From Pseudomonadota bacterium (lineage in GTDB: Bacteria; Pseudomonadota; Zetaproteobacteria; Mariprofundales; Mariprofundaceae), in the NCBI GenBank assembly GCA_002401635.1, contig NVTQ01000009.1, positions 3,327-10,440 on the forward strand: DNA of 7,114 nucleotides. Reading direction: 5' to 3'. Below, one piece after another: positions 6,793 to 7,114 of this stretch. A model generated the notes under the pieces. The model made no database searches and had not been told where the DNA came from. It saw nothing but the letters and a program-made list of their open reading frames with translations. Each line of letters begins with the position of its first letter. Within the stretch, counting starts at the first letter, position 1. The translations under genes were made by a program, and so were the position numbers.

Positions 6793-7114
6793 GGCTGAAT
6801 AGCCTCCACCACATCAATTTTAGAGCCTTTACGCAATGCATGTTTGCTATATACCACGACTTCATCACCCGCTTGCAAACCTCTCAAAATTTGAACTTCG
6901 CCACTCAAACTATTCTCACCTACCGTTACTGGCGCAAATTCAATCTCACCATCACTTACCCGCCATACACCAACTTCACCATCCAATTGCTGAATCGCCG
7001 CACTAGGCACTACAGATTGTGCTGATAATTCTGGAAGAGCCACCGTCACCTCTGCTAACTCACCAATCGGCGGCATAGGTGAAGGTAAATCATTAAACAC
7101 AACTTTCGCTAAAA
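6789..7114 (-). CDS. Periplasmic adaptor (membrane fusion protein, HlyD/MacA/DevB type), C-terminal part
   Basis: The gene enters from the right edge, and the frame stays open to the last base, so the true start lies outside the window. The GTG near 7100 is an internal Val codon. About 107 C-terminal residues are visible. They contain the end of a beta-barrel domain (PPIGELAEVTVAL) and the membrane-proximal domain with the usual adaptor pattern VVPSAAIQQLDGEVGVWRV, then EIEFAPVTVG, VQILRGLQAGDEVVVYS and RKGSKIDVVE. Such adaptors bridge the inner-membrane pump and the outer-membrane channel across the periplasm. The TGA stop overlaps the permease ATG by 4 nt, placing it first among the four exporter genes seen. 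The coiled-coil hairpin and lipoyl parts, which would refine the subfamily, are not visible. Confidence 0.9.
   Translation of the reverse strand, partial: LAKVVFNDLPSPMPPIGELAEVTVALPELSAQSVVPSAAIQQLDGEVGVWRVSDGEIEFAPVTVGENSLSGEVQILRGLQAGDEVVVYSKHALRKGSKIDVVEAIQP

Overview
The window reads as a moderately AT-rich proteobacterial chromosome segment. The membrane-anchored HemX/Mic60-like protein plus HemY pair, and the tripartite exporter with an outer-membrane lipoprotein, point to a Gram-negative bacterium, probably gamma-, beta- or zetaproteobacterial. I cannot name the species. Both window edges cut genes: hemB on the left and a membrane fusion protein gene on the right.

Left part, + strand (1-2786): a tightly packed tetrapyrrole cluster. 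It holds the last 72 codons of hemB (porphobilinogen synthase), a HemX/mitofilin-like single-pass membrane protein with a coiled coil, HemY (two membrane helices plus TPR-like helices), and a small Rieske [2Fe-2S] protein whose probable TTG start overlaps the hemY stop. Gaps are 3 nt or less, so these are very likely one transcript. hemB makes porphobilinogen. HemX and HemY are accessory proteins of poorly defined role that usually travel with haem genes. The Rieske protein may share this context, but its substrate or partner is unknown.

Middle (2787-3417): the gap between two convergent gene groups. It carries a dead, internally deleted IS30-family insertion sequence on the - strand. Its ribosome binding site and first five codons survive and are fused in frame to the C-terminal half of the DDE transposase, which also has a frameshift and a nonsense codon. 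I see no convincing terminator for either flanking operon.

Right part, - strand (7114 down to 3418): a four-gene export operon in the order membrane fusion protein (partial), FtsX/MacB-type permease, ABC ATPase, NodT-type outer-membrane lipoprotein. Every junction overlaps (4, 8 and 4 nt), which suggests translational coupling. Together they make an inner membrane pump, periplasmic adaptor and outer-membrane channel of the DevBCA/MacAB-TolC kind. The substrate cannot be read from the sequence.

I found no clearly new system. The most notable items are the internally deleted IS30 relic, the possible Mic60 relationship of the gene before hemY, and the Rieske gene coupled to hemY.
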